A DNA stretch of 64,000 bases from Saprospiraceae bacterium (GTDB taxonomy: Bacteria; Bacteroidota; Bacteroidia; Chitinophagales; Saprospiraceae). The stretch is taken from positions 186,001 through 250,000 of the forward strand of contig JADJWN010000003.1 in assembly GCA_016716335.1 (NCBI GenBank), written 5' to 3'. The notes beneath the pieces were generated by a model. The model ran no database searches. It was not told the DNA's origin and saw nothing but the letters and a program-made list of their open reading frames with translations. Of the stretch, positions 1-9,024 are shown in pieces (position 1 is the stretch's first letter; every line of letters begins with the position of its first letter). A program made the position numbers and the translations under genes.

Positions 1-127
1 GAACAATAAGCATAGTATGAAACAGATACTTAAATATTCTCAAAATTTTCGGTACGCTGAGATGTGAAACAAAATTAATACCAATTATCAGGAAAATGCT
101 AATCTAACCTTACATTTTAATTATGTC

Positions 128-163
128 CCGGCTGATATAATTCATCTATTTTAGATGAGCCGG
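128..163. other. Imperfect inverted repeat upstream of tRNA-Arg
   Basis: CCGGCT (128-133) pairs with AGCCGG (158-163). An inner TCATCT/AGATGA hairpin (142-147 with 153-158) shares one base with the outer stem, and a nine-base bulge separates the two arms on the left side. No T-run follows, so it is not a standard terminator. It may be the end of a transcript entering from the left edge. The remaining sequence from 1 to 187 shows no gene. Confidence 0.3.
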
Positions 164-187
164 AGATATATGTTATAAAACTTTTGG

Positions 188-195
188 TATTTTTG
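188..195 (+). promoter_or_regulatory. Bacteroidota -7 element of tRNA-Arg
   Basis: TATTTTTG matches the Bacteroidota -7 consensus TAnnTTTG and lies 13 bases before the tRNA. No clear -33 TTG is seen at the usual distance. Confidence 0.5.
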
Positions 196-208
196 CCCTG
201 CCTTGAAT

Positions 209-280
209 GACCTCGTAGTTCAACGGATAGAATAGGAGTTTCCTAAACTCTTGATCCAAGTTCGATTCTTGGCGAGGTCA
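209..280 (+). tRNA. tRNA-Arg (anticodon CCT)
   Basis: A 72-base cloverleaf can be drawn by eye. The acceptor stem is GACCTCG/CGAGGTC with discriminator A at 280. The D stem is GTTC/GAAT. The anticodon stem is GGAGT/ACTCT around the seven-base loop TTCCTAA, which gives anticodon CCT, reading AGG arginine codons. The T arm is CCAAG, loop TTCGATT, CTTGG. The 3' CCA is not encoded. A terminator hairpin follows eleven bases downstream. Confidence 0.95.
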
Positions 281-290
281 CATAAAAAAA

Positions 291-320
291 AGCCGCTTCT
301 CTTTTGAAGCGGCTTTTTTA
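291..320. terminator. Bidirectional terminator between tRNA-Arg and the dockerin T9SS gene
   Basis: AGCCGCTTC (291-299) pairs with GAAGCGGCT (306-314) around a six-base loop. It is followed by a T-run on the plus strand and preceded by an A-run, which is a T-run on the minus strand. It can therefore end both the tRNA transcript and the convergent gene whose stop lies at 350. Confidence 0.85.
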
Positions 321-349
321 CTTATGTTGCGTTTAGTATTTGCCTTGGA

Positions 350-2797
350 TTACTTTTGGATAATCTGAACTTTTTTAGTGATGATTCCCTCAGAGGTTCT
401 GACTTTGAGGATATAGATACCCGAATACAGATGCCCTACATTGAGATCGGCATGATTATCTGATATTACCTGTTCTGAAAAGATATTATTGCCTAATACG
501 TCTGTCATCGTCACAGAATGGATGATGTTACGGCCATTGAAATGCAGACTCAGATTCTGCTGAGCCGGATTGGGATATACGAGCAGTTTATCTTCTGTGG
601 GTACAGGCTCTGATTTTTTGAGTCTGTATCTGATATCCACATAGCTGTCTTCCAACATGAACTGCTCACCGGATATATCCTCGATGATTATGCCATCTGT
701 CTCTATCCGGAACTCAATAAAGTCTTCATCAGTTTTAAACCCATCAGCCTCATCTACAACTATTGAAAACTGCCCGATGATACCGTTGCCACTGCCCGGT
801 GTGTTGCCGGTACGGGTAAAACCTGCATGTATGGCCCCGTGTACAGGCTGCTTGATCAACTGCAATGTCGGGGATGGATTGGCAAACCAGGAGTTTTCAT
901 AAAAATATCCCTCCAGTGAACTTGAATCGTAAAACATCGGATTCAGATTCAATCCGAATGCCAGACCGTATATATCTCTCACAGGAGTATTGTTACTGCC
1001 TATCTGTACATAAAGTGTCAGAAGGTCACCGGAGTCCACCTCAGTGCTTGAAGGGATGATATTAAAGGGATAATCCTTGATACCCAATACTTCAGAAGGT
1101 ACCAGCTGGCGCACTGCCCCATAATGATCCTTTACAGCATTTAAGTCATCTGCACTGATCAGACCATCTCCGTCAGCATCCGCAAATTTCAGATTTTTAC
1201 CATTGACTTGTTTTGCCGGCCAGTTGGATGCAAAATCACCATTGCTTGTGAGCCCGGAAGGTGATCTGCCCGGCCCTGAGGCTCCCATATATCTGCCCAA
1301 AGGCAAAAGGTCTGTAACAGACACCCTTCCATCTCCGTTGGTATCCCCTGCCCACACACAGTCATTTCCACTGCATACACAACTGTCAGCGGCTACCTGA
1401 TTGAGTACCTGGAGATAAATTTTATAAATCTTGCATTGAGCACCATTGATGCAATATCGGATATCCAACTCATCCGATCCAAAGTAATTACTGTAAGGAG
1501 TGTAAATAATCACAGCTTTGGACTGCAATGTATTACAGCCGGATTGGATGCTGCCGGATTGGTTGAAAATTTCCACTTCACCAAACTGCGGCGCACTCAG
1601 TAATTCAAATTGATACCCTGCTACAGGGACATCATACTCCAATACAAGCTCCTGATTTTTGAGTACACTGAATTGATAGGAACTGTATTGTGGGGCAAAA
1701 TTTCCAATGTTGATGGTAATTTTCCCGGTTGCGGTATATGTACCATAATTAACAGTGTAACTGAAATTCTTTTGTCCTGTAAATCCTGAAGGCGGATTAT
1801 AAGTGAAATTTCCGTTTCCATTATGCTGAAGCCCCGGTGAAAAAGCAGAAATAGGGAAATTGTTGCTCAGATCGTTAATCAACACATTGAAACTCACGGG
1901 AGTGTTTACAGCGGTGTAAATCACATCATCCACCACACTGCTGGTGTTGACTGTGATAGGGACTATCTTTATTTGTACAGCAACTACTTTATTTTCAGGA
2001 TTGGTTAATGTAAAATTATCTGTGCCTGAGGAATTTTGCAGTGGTTTGTAAGTAAATACATGGCCTGCTGTTTGAGTCAATATACCTTTAGCGGGTCCTT
2101 GACCCGTAAGGCTGAAACCTACGGCCGGCAGGATGATATTTTGGGTTTGCCGGTTGGATACCGCATAAACTAAGAGGGTGGTGTCCTGAGTTAGGGCAAG
2201 CTGTCTGGTAAGATAAATAATTCCTTGATCGGTAGCTCCTGTGGTGTCGGATACCGCATAGACAATGTAGTCCTGGTTTACATTCTCAGACGGAGTGTAG
2301 AAGATGGTATCATTGGAAAGTATGGCAGTTCCGGCCTGAACCTGCGCTATGCCTGTAAGCATCACGGTGCCATCCGTACCTGTATCGTTGGACAATGGGG
2401 TAATGATAATCGGATCATTGTCAGAAAAAGTGAGGTAATCATAATTCGCCTTCACGATGGAAGGAACTACCTCTATCGCATATTGCTGAAACCTCGGCTG
2501 AATACTGAACGGGGGCTTGAATTCAGTGTACTGCAACAATACGGTTGCTATACCTGTAAAACCCACATTGGGAGAGATGGTAAGCTGATATTTTCCTCCA
2601 CCTAATGACACCGGCTGAGTGACGGTGCAATTTTGCGGGATGTAGGTAGGGGGGAAGTAACTGGATACAGTATCAGTAATCGTACTGTTAATAAGAATAC
2701 GGAAATTACGAAAAGCATTTTCGGATTGTGACCAGCCTTTATTCATAAAGACCATCAACAAACCGATCAATGCCCCATAAATCTTATATGTTTTCAT
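350..2797 (-). CDS. T9SS type A cargo protein with Ig-like, dockerin-like and cohesin-like regions
   Basis: An 815-residue secreted or surface protein of unknown ligand. Residues 1-24 form a signal peptide ending in WSQ. Residues of about 30-460 are tandem Ig/cadherin-like modules rich in Thr, Asn and aromatic residues. Two dockerin type I calcium loops follow, DTNGDGRVSVTDL near 486 and DADGDGLISADDL near 542. Residues of about 580-720 (from FNIIPSSTEVDSGDLL) resemble a cohesin-type beta sandwich. The last 75 residues are a T9SS type A sorting domain (KLLVYPNPAQQ, then GIYILKVRT and a basic end), which in known systems is removed on export through the outer membrane. The gene stands alone and ends at the hairpin shared with the tRNA. 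The export route is secure from the motifs. The cohesin comparison is by eye only, and the biological role is unknown. Confidence 0.85.
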   Translation of the reverse strand: MKTYKIYGALIGLLMVFMNKGWSQSENAFRNFRILINSTITDTVSSYFPPTYIPQNCTVTQPVSLGGGKYQLTISPNVGFTGIATVLLQYTEFKPPFSIQPRFQQYAIEVVPSIVKANYDYLTFSDNDPIIITPLSNDTGTDGTVMLTGIAQVQAGTAILSNDTIFYTPSENVNQDYIVYAVSDTTGATDQGIIYLTRQLALTQDTTLLVYAVSNRQTQNIILPAVGFSLTGQGPAKGILTQTAGHVFTYKPLQNSSGTDNFTLTNPENKVVAVQIKIVPITVNTSSVVDDVIYTAVNTPVSFNVLINDLSNNFPISAFSPGLQHNGNGNFTYNPPSGFTGQKNFSYTVNYGTYTATGKITINIGNFAPQYSSYQFSVLKNQELVLEYDVPVAGYQFELLSAPQFGEVEIFNQSGSIQSGCNTLQSKAVIIYTPYSNYFGSDELDIRYCINGAQCKIYKIYLQVLNQVAADSCVCSGNDCVWAGDTNGDGRVSVTDLLPLGRYMGASGPGRSPSGLTSNGDFASNWPAKQVNGKNLKFADADGDGLISADDLNAVKDHYGAVRQLVPSEVLGIKDYPFNIIPSSTEVDSGDLLTLYVQIGSNNTPVRDIYGLAFGLNLNPMFYDSSSLEGYFYENSWFANPSPTLQLIKQPVHGAIHAGFTRTGNTPGSGNGIIGQFSIVVDEADGFKTDEDFIEFRIETDGIIIEDISGEQFMLEDSYVDIRYRLKKSEPVPTEDKLLVYPNPAQQNLSLHFNGRNIIHSVTMTDVLGNNIFSEQVISDNHADLNVGHLYSGIYILKVRTSEGIITKKVQIIQK

Positions 2798-3286
2798 AGA
2801 TCAGTATGTAAGTAAAGGATACTAAACGCAATCAATATGCAAAGTAAAAAAAACCTGAGCGCATATCCAAGAACTTATGAAAAAAAATCTGATATTTTTT
2901 GTTAATATACATTATTTACTGATTTCCAATCCATTGCCGGAGGTATATGCCAATGCCTTATGTATGTCAAAAAGATGTGATATGTAATATATATTACATA
3001 TTGTATAATATATTAGTCATTGACTACAATCTCTCTACATTTTGATAACTTTTTACATATTTCTCTGAATCTGACCATTTATTTATTGATTCAACGAATT
3101 GATGAGTCCATCATAAGCAGGAATGGTACGACGAATTTCCGGAGCATTTGGCACACTTGTAAATCAGGGCTTATCATTTGAATCTCAGTTTGCAGGCAGG
3201 TATCCACCACCGGACTGAGATTATTGTTTTATTTGTTGCAGTCAATAAATCATCTTTTCTTATGTTTGTTGTGAATCTGCGGAAGT
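2798..3286. other. Gene-free divergent spacer with a 22-bp perfect palindrome
   Basis: An AT-rich spacer between divergently transcribed genes. Its one notable element is a perfect 22-base palindrome at 2980-3001 centred on TGTAATATATATTACA, a possible operator for a dimeric regulator. No RNA gene, ORF with support or repeat family was recognised. No clear TAnnTTTG box was found for either flanking gene. Confidence 0.5.
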
Positions 3287-4724
3287 ATGAAAGAAAGGAA
3301 ACTTTTTAAAGCTTTGGAATGTCTGGATGTGCATGAACTGGCGGCATTCCGGAAATTTCTGCAGTCCCCGTTCTTTAATGTCAATGAGGATCTGACCCAT
3401 ACTTTTGGATATATAGAACAAAAATTCAGGACGGGTGCAGATATCCATGCCATATCAAATGAGGACATATGGAGTGTTGTCAGGCCGCATCAGCCTTATG
3501 ATGACCAGAAAATGAGGAAATTGTTATCGGATCTGCTGGTATTGCTTGAGTCCTTTATGGCACATGCAGAGTTTGCCCGGAAGCCCGCTTTGCAGTTGAG
3601 CATGAAGCTTGAAGCAGCAAGAAAAAAATATGGATAGCCTGTACAGCGGGTTATTGAGTGATGTGAAAAGATTGCACAGAACCGAGCTCAATCAGTCTGC
3701 GGATTTTTATATCCATAAGTACCTAATCGAACGCAATCTCTTCAATCTCACCAGTGAGAATGAAAAAAAGACGAGCAAAAGCGAACTCGAGCAGGAACTG
3801 AACATCAACGAAATTTCGAGAAATCTGGACTATTTTTATGTGGCGGAAAAACTGAAATATTACTGTACCTTGCTGAGCTGGAAAAAGATGTATAAGATTG
3901 AACAAGGGGTGGATTACATGGATTTTGTAGTGCATAATGCTGAAAAAAGTGATTTTAAATATGTACCACCTGTTGCAATATATAAAAAGATTTATGATAC
4001 TTTCGAAGAATCCGAAAATACCCAACATTATTTTGAGCTTAAAAAATTAATAGACCAATATATCCATTTATTTCCCGAGGAAGAAATAAGAGAAATTTAT
4101 TATACTGCTATCAGTTATTGTATTGAAAAAGTAAATAAAGGCAATCAAAGCTTTCAGAATGAAACTTTTGAAATATATAAATCTGCGCTATTAAATGAAG
4201 TGCTGATTATTAACAACCATCTTTCACCTCCGGATTTCAGAAATATTGTGTTTTTTGCACTCAGGGTGGGAGAGTATTCATGGGCTGAATATTTCATTCA
4301 AAGCTACGCCAAGTATGTTGATGACAAACATCGGGACAATGCCGTGTATTTTAGCATGGCCAGATTGGACTTTTACCGGAAAAATTACAGGAAGGTCATT
4401 GAGCATCTCAGTAAAGTCAATTATGAGGATGTATGGTATAATCTTGGCTCAAGGACATTATTGATTTCTACTTACTATGAACTGGATGAATACGATGCAT
4501 TAGAGTCATTGTTAATGGCTTTCAGAATGTATATTGACAGGGAAAAGTCACTAACGAAGGACAGAAAACAGAGCTATATCAACCTTATAAAATTTGCAAG
4601 AAAGTTAATCCTTACAAATTCTAAAGATACTGATAAACTTATAAAACTCAAAGAGGAGATAGCCAATACCAAAAATGTAGTTGTCAAACCTTGGTTACTC
4701 GAAAAAATCGAAGAACTGATATAG
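3287..4724 (+). CDS. Conserved-looking protein of unknown function, split by a one-base frameshift
   Basis: Two overlapping frames read as one protein. The first (3287-3637) begins at ATG 3287 and runs 116 residues to a stop. The second (3609-4724) continues to 4724 with no good start of its own (TTG). Removing one A from the A7 run at 3622-3628 joins them into about 478 residues. The protein is soluble, with no signal peptide or membrane segment. It is rich in Glu, Lys, Tyr and Leu and looks all-helical, like a TPR-type solenoid (repeated Tyr/Leu helices such as YFIQSYAKYV and HLSKVNYEDVWYNLG). I do not recognise a named family. The gene stands alone between a palindrome-bearing spacer and the structured element at 4.9-5.1 kb. 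The frame break may be a read error in the homopolymer or a real mutation. Confidence 0.7.
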
Positions 4725-4912
4725 AAAATAAGGGTGAGGTTATTCCACACCCTTGAACATTTAAATCCCATCTATTTCATCCACCACTATACCCAATGCT
4801 CTGAGCAATACTAAAAGTAATTCCATAATGCCTGTATTTAGAGAGTGAAAAAATATTTTATAGTTTTAGATTTTACACAGTCTTAAAAATTTTCCACATC
4901 AATAAGGTAGCT

Positions 4913-4920
4913 TACTTTTG
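4913..4920 (+). promoter_or_regulatory. Promoter-like -7 element before the structured element
   Basis: TACTTTTG matches TAnnTTTG but no protein-coding gene follows on this strand. It would start a transcript near 4927 that runs through the stems at 4971-5140. No TTG is seen at the -33 position, so it is weak evidence alone. Confidence 0.35.
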
Positions 4921-4970
4921 CTTGGGCAAAGCAAAAAAAAAAAACTTATCCAAATTTTTTGTAAAAAAGT

Positions 4971-5031
4971 AGTGTCCGGGCCGAAAAATCACTTTGATAA
5001 GTAATTTTAAGGGAAATTCCCCGGACACACT
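4971..5031. repeat. Nested inverted repeat with GTGTCCGGG arms
   Basis: The outer arms GTGTCCGGG (4972-4980) and CCCGGACAC (5020-5028) are perfect complements. Inside them AAAATCACTT (4985-4994) pairs with AAGTAATTTT (4999-5008) in nine of ten positions around a TGAT loop. It could be a hairpin of a non-coding RNA, or the ends of a very short transposon remnant, since inverted ends beginning with GTGTCC-like sequence are familiar from insertion sequences. No target duplication was found. Confidence 0.55.
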
Positions 5032-5046
5032 CGTTCATGGGAAAAC

Positions 5047-5140
5047 GAATCTCATTCAGCTTCTCCGTTCATGGGTAGTCAGAAGGAACGGGCAGTTACA
5101 TTTGGGGGAAATGTAAGGCATGCCCCTGAACCTGAGATTC
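5047..5140. ncRNA. Candidate branched structured RNA
   Basis: The segment folds by eye into a closed junction. The closing stem pairs 5047-5059 with 5126-5130 and 5133-5140: thirteen base pairs with a two-base bulge. Inside it CCGTTC (5065-5070) can pair with GAACGG (5086-5091). GGGCA (5090-5094) pairs with TGCCC (5121-5125) and would compete for two bases of that arm. TTACATTT (5096-5103) pairs perfectly with AAATGTAA (5109-5116) around five Gs. A direct repeat CGTTCATGGG occurs at about 5032-5041 and again at 5066-5075. Strand is unresolved; the promoter-like box at 4913 favours plus. I could not match it to tmRNA, RNase P RNA, SRP RNA or a known riboswitch. It may also be DNA-level structure of a mobile element. 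Confidence 0.4.
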
Positions 5141-5191
5141 AATAGATGGAAGTCAAATTTTATGCCAATGTCAGAAAGCAGTCCTGACGTG

Positions 5192-5926
5192 CTACGTTAT
5201 GTAGTGCACTGAGGTGATACATTTTTGAGAGGAGTCTGGATTTATTATCCTGAATCCGATTTGATCATGCAGTTTTTTCAAGACCACAGTATCCGGGTCA
5301 ATCTGAAAGAAAGTGGAAGGAGTGACAAATACGGTCATATTACCGGTACTTACGGATGTTTCCATATGGTAATGACCACTGAATATGAGAAATTTCCTGT
5401 CCGTAAACTGCCGGAACAGTTCCTGTACATCATCCATATTTTCCAAAGCATAGGCAGGCTCCATATGTCTGGAATTGCATATCACAGGTGGGTGGTGTAT
5501 GAATATGCAGGATGCCGTCATAGATGACTTATTGAGTTCTTCACGGAGCCATGACAATTGCCGGTCAGAAATTTTTCCTTTTGAACTATCCATAAATATA
5601 CACCTGACACCATCTTTTTCAAAAGTATAATACATCTCACCAAGCTCCAAAGGCCATCCAAAGACTTCATGCATCAAGCGTGCATCATCATGGTTGCCGG
5701 GTATGCCAAAGTAAGGAATAGAAGTTTTGTCCATCTCAGCCTTAATCCATTCATACACACTTCTTTCTCCGGTTTTGTGACAGAGATCTCCATTCAGCAC
5801 AATCATATCCGGATGAAAATCCAGGCAAGCTTTCAGCACTTTACAAAAATTCTCTTTAACAGGGATACCTAATGGCAGATCTTCCGTTGCGGATATATGC
5901 AGATCTGTGATAAGTCCGATTTTCAT
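5192..5926 (-). CDS. Metallophosphoesterase (calcineurin-like, CpdA-type)
   Basis: A 244-residue cytoplasmic phosphoesterase with the two-metal calcineurin fold. Metal-ligand motifs appear in the expected order: TDLHIS (residues 7-12), LNGDLCH, GNHDD, then HHPPV and SGHYHME. The length fits the CpdA/YfcE-like group, which cleaves cyclic nucleotides or other phosphodiesters; the actual substrate cannot be told. It starts 12 bases after the stop of the TonB receptor and is probably cotranscribed with it. The ATG at 5926 gives the usual MKIGLITDLH start of the family. Confidence 0.85.
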   Translation of the reverse strand: MKIGLITDLHISATEDLPLGIPVKENFCKVLKACLDFHPDMIVLNGDLCHKTGERSVYEWIKAEMDKTSIPYFGIPGNHDDARLMHEVFGWPLELGEMYYTFEKDGVRCIFMDSSKGKISDRQLSWLREELNKSSMTASCIFIHHPPVICNSRHMEPAYALENMDDVQELFRQFTDRKFLIFSGHYHMETSVSTGNMTVFVTPSTFFQIDPDTVVLKKLHDQIGFRIINPDSSQKCITSVHYIT

Positions 5927-5938
5927 GTGGTCGATGCA

Positions 5939-8238
5939 TTAAAAATTGAAATCTATCCTGAACCCTACATTTCTCGGAGCCTCTATCAATGCTGGACGGA
6001 GGGTGTATTCAGCATTCAAAATATTGTTCATGAGCAGAGCAATATCTGCTTTTCCCACCGTGTATATAATTCTGGTGTCCAATAAGGTGAAGCCTTTATT
6101 ATTCAGTCGTCTGTAGTCACCTATGCCGAATATATCTATATTGATCGGTGGTACTGACTCAAATGCCCGATCTATATTGATCATGTGGCTGGTGGATTGT
6201 ACGGAAATGCCCCATCTGAGTTTTTTGTATTTAGCCTCGGCATCAATCTTAAATTGATGTCTTGTACGATATTTCAGTACGTTTTCAGTACTGGATACGC
6301 TGTTTCTGATAGAAGGATTCGTATCGAAATCTTTGTACACCGGATTGATGTAGGTGTATCCACCGAAAATATTGATGGGAACAGTACCTATTTTAAGCTC
6401 ACCAAAAATGCCAAATTCTGCACCGGAAATGCGGGTATTCCCGATATTCTGAGGCTGGAAGCCAAATCTGCCGGGTTCGAATATAAAGGTAAATTCTATC
6501 ATGTCCTGATATTCGGATACAAATCCGGATATATCCAGAAATCCTTTGAATTCACCTAGTTTAAATCCCTGCTTGGCACCCACCTCGGCAGACCATCCGG
6601 TCTCTGGTTCGAGATTGGGGTTTGAAAAAATAGAAAAACTGCCAAATGTGGTGGTTACAAAACGTTCAGTGAGGGTAGGGAAGCGGTAGCCTTGCCCCCA
6701 CGAAGCCCGCAGGTTGGTATATTCTGCCAGTTTGTAGTTCAACCCCAACCTTGAAATAAGCCTGTCATCCGATTTTATACCATTTGGTATAATAATACCC
6801 ATAAAATTTTCGGGACTTTCCTGCAATACGTATTCGTATCTCAAGCCGGCAGATAATGTCCATTTGTCCCCAAATTTTTTATCCGCCTGCACATAGGCAG
6901 CATAGGATTTGGCATAAAAAGTGGTATCGCCCAGTATCTCAGAATCCGTTTTATTCCAGTATCCTACACCACCGGCCGAAAACACCAGTTGCTGTGCTTC
7001 AAAGTTGCGTTGAAACTGGTATTCTGTATAATTGCTGATGGATGCATTGGATTGATTGGTATTGTTGTCATTTTTGATGGTATTGATACGCCACAGCAGT
7101 TTGTGCCTGTTGTTTTTGCTGTCGAAGTAAGTGATACTTGGGTCAATGTATATGCGCTCATGTGTCCGGTCTGAGACAGTACCCGGAAAGGGCTGCATGG
7201 CTCCGGATCCTGGATTTCGCCACAGGAAAAAGCTGCTGGAAGATCCTTTGTTGCCCAATACATTGAGCCCTACAGAAAGTCTGTCTGTGGCTCTGTAACG
7301 CAGGTTTACGTTCAGTCTGCCCCTGTCATTGTCTGTATTTTGGTTAAAACCCCGGAGTTGATTGTAAAATCCACTCACAATGGCATCGAGCTTTTCCCAT
7401 TTGCGCTTATGCACAAAACTGAGATTGCTCTCGTATCTGAAAGTACCGGCATCTCCCCGGCGTTCAGGATCGTTCCACCATTGTTTTTCAGGGTCTCTCG
7501 GGGCAAGATAGTGTGTCATGGCATAGGATATTCTGGTCTCGGGATCTGCGGTGGCATAGGCACTGCGGAAATTGATGATTCCGTTCAAAGCTGATGAACC
7601 ATAAAGTGTGGAGGAAGCACCTTTGAGTATTTCAATCTGTGAGAGATTTTCGATGGGCACATCTCCCCAGTTCGGAAATCCTGCATCTGCCTGCAATATC
7701 GGTATATCATCCACCAGTACCATCACCCTGGATCCTGCCCCATAGCTGTAGCCTGAACCTCCACGGATATTAGCCTGGCCATCAAGCATCTGTACTCCGG
7801 GCACTTTGTTGAGTATCACGTCAGAGGAAGCTACATTATTGCTTCTCAATAATTCGGGTCTTATGATATCCACCGACACTATGGCCTCATTAATTCTTGT
7901 CTCAAATCTGGTCCCCGTCACTGTGACCAGATCAAGGGTAGTCTGAGTTTCTCGGAGATAGAGCGTCGGGCTCAGTTCAGAGAGGTTTTTGACTCTCAGC
8001 GTCAGGGTTTCATATCCGATGTAGGATACTATCAAATCACCAGTCTGTACGGTTGGGTCCAGTTTTACCTCACCTTCCATATCAGTGACATACACTCTTT
8101 CACCCCACTGAACATTGGCCCCAATAAGTGCTTGCAGGTTTTTTTCATCAACAATCCTTAAAATTTTTTCGCGGTTTTGGCCGAATATCAGGTAATACAT
8201 CCCAAAAGGCAAATCAGCGTAAGTCTGGCTCGTTTCAT
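5939..8238 (-). CDS. TonB-dependent outer-membrane receptor, frameshifted within the signal peptide
   Basis: An outer-membrane active-transport barrel. The long frame lacks a signal peptide and opens with a TTG at 8254 in unlikely sequence. An ATG at 8238 in another frame encodes MKRARLTLICLL. Adding one base in the AAAACCC context at 8201-8207 (plus strand) joins it to GMYYLIFGQ in the long frame, giving a normal signal peptide ending in FGQ and a 766-residue protein. After this come a carboxypeptidase-like regulatory domain (LQALIGANV, DLIVSYIGYETL), a plug domain (VNKVPGV-like NKVPGVQMLDG, IRGGSGYSYGAGSRVMVLVD, IEILKGASSTLYGSSALNGI) and a 22-strand type barrel ending in FRIDFNF. The substrate is unknown; no SusD partner is present. 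The metallophosphoesterase follows by 12 bases. Confidence 0.87.
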
Positions 8239-8361
8239 TCCGGTATAATTTCAACCTAAATGTACTGCCTTATCTACATATTGCAAGTGAAAAGTCCCCA
8301 AAAAAATTTATAACAAGAATATGTGCTTCGACGACATTATCTTTTGAAATAGTCGCTTTGG

Positions 8362-8847
8362 TTATTCTTCTTCTTCTTCATTACTGTACACAACCGGTGT
8401 GATCATGGGCAGACCAATAAGTTTGGCTTCATGTTCATTGATAGAGAAAAAGCCCAGAAAACCCCCTGAAGCCTGAGCTACGTGTCTGGCAAAGCTGGTA
8501 AAACTTTTATATACTTTGGAGGCAATTTCGGGTTCGAGTTTAGCGAGCACAGGATTTACTTCTTTCAGTTTTTCTGACAATAGCTGCGTTCTTTCTTTCA
8601 CATCCATCGGATAAGTACGAAGTATGTCGTCCAGTTTATCCTGAAAATCTATTCCTACTTCCTTATAAAAGTCTGCAAGCTCTTCTTCCATTTTGTAGCT
8701 TCTGATTTTAGTAATTTTTTGAGCCCACTCAAGTTGCCCTACTTCTATCTTGCCATCGGCTCCGGCAATCAGAATGGTGATTAAAGGCACAGCATCTTTA
8801 AGTGTTTGATAGTCAGCAGCTTTAAGTGATTTCAAATGTTCTATCAT
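8362..8847 (-). CDS. TerB-like small cytoplasmic protein
   Basis: A 161-residue soluble protein. Residues of about 15-60 (ITILIAGADGKIEVGQLEWAQKI by position) match the helical TerB pattern: a hydrophobic helix, an acidic D-G-K-I-E turn and a second helix. The rest is helical and ends in an acidic EEEEE tail. The family's function is unclear; TerB proteins were linked to tellurite resistance and membrane-associated metal sensing, but nothing here indicates tellurite genes. The start at ATG 8847 is chosen because the longer GTG frame (8874) would overlap a -7 promoter box at 8874-8881. Family assignment is by eye. Confidence 0.6.
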   Translation of the reverse strand: MIEHLKSLKAADYQTLKDAVPLITILIAGADGKIEVGQLEWAQKITKIRSYKMEEELADFYKEVGIDFQDKLDDILRTYPMDVKERTQLLSEKLKEVNPVLAKLEPEIASKVYKSFTSFARHVAQASGGFLGFFSINEHEAKLIGLPMITPVVYSNEEEEE

Positions 8848-8873
8848 ATGGTTGTCATTGTATTTTGAAGCCA

Positions 8874-8881
8874 CAAATTTA
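8874..8881 (-). promoter_or_regulatory. -7 element of the TerB-like gene
   Basis: TAAATTTG on the minus strand matches TAnnTTTG and lies 26 bases before the ATG at 8847. It rules against the longer GTG start. Confidence 0.5.
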
Positions 8882-9024
8882 GAAGATAAAATCAGAGCAT
8901 CCTACAATCAACTTTGTTTTTTGACTAGATTTTTATGGAATGATATGTAATAAAGGACTCTATCCAACCATAACTTTAAATAAGCTTATCAAATGAGTTT
9001 AAGATTATTCGTGCATTGTCACCA

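Larger units (their letters stand above)
4725..5191. other. Gene-free spacer between convergent genes
   Basis: It holds no supported ORF. A weak hairpin AAGGGTG/CACCCTT (4730-4736 with 4748-4754) directly follows the upstream stop but lacks a T-run. The right part carries a promoter-like box and the nested inverted repeats annotated separately (4913-4920, 4971-5031, 5047-5140). Next to the metallophosphoesterase stop, GTCAG/CTGAC and GTGC/GCAC repeats between about 5169 and 5213 could form that gene's 3' end structure. Confidence 0.6.

Noticed and set aside
2225..2605. Open frame of 126 codons on the plus strand inside the dockerin protein gene
   Set aside because: It is a shadow of the real coding strand, with no start signal or domain.
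3622..3628. Programmed ribosomal frameshift at A7
   Set aside because: The needed shift is +1, while A-run slippery sites favour -1, and no stimulatory structure is visible. Several other genes show similar one-base breaks, so error is simpler.
4971..5140. RNase P RNA, tmRNA, group II intron or retron RNA
   Set aside because: None of the conserved core sequences of these RNAs could be found, and no reverse transcriptase or related gene is nearby.
8180..8200. An in-frame TGA after the TonB signal peptide start, as possible recoding of TGA to Trp
   Set aside because: A single missing base just upstream moves the reading frame before the TGA is reached and gives a better signal peptide, and TGA serves as a normal stop elsewhere in the window.
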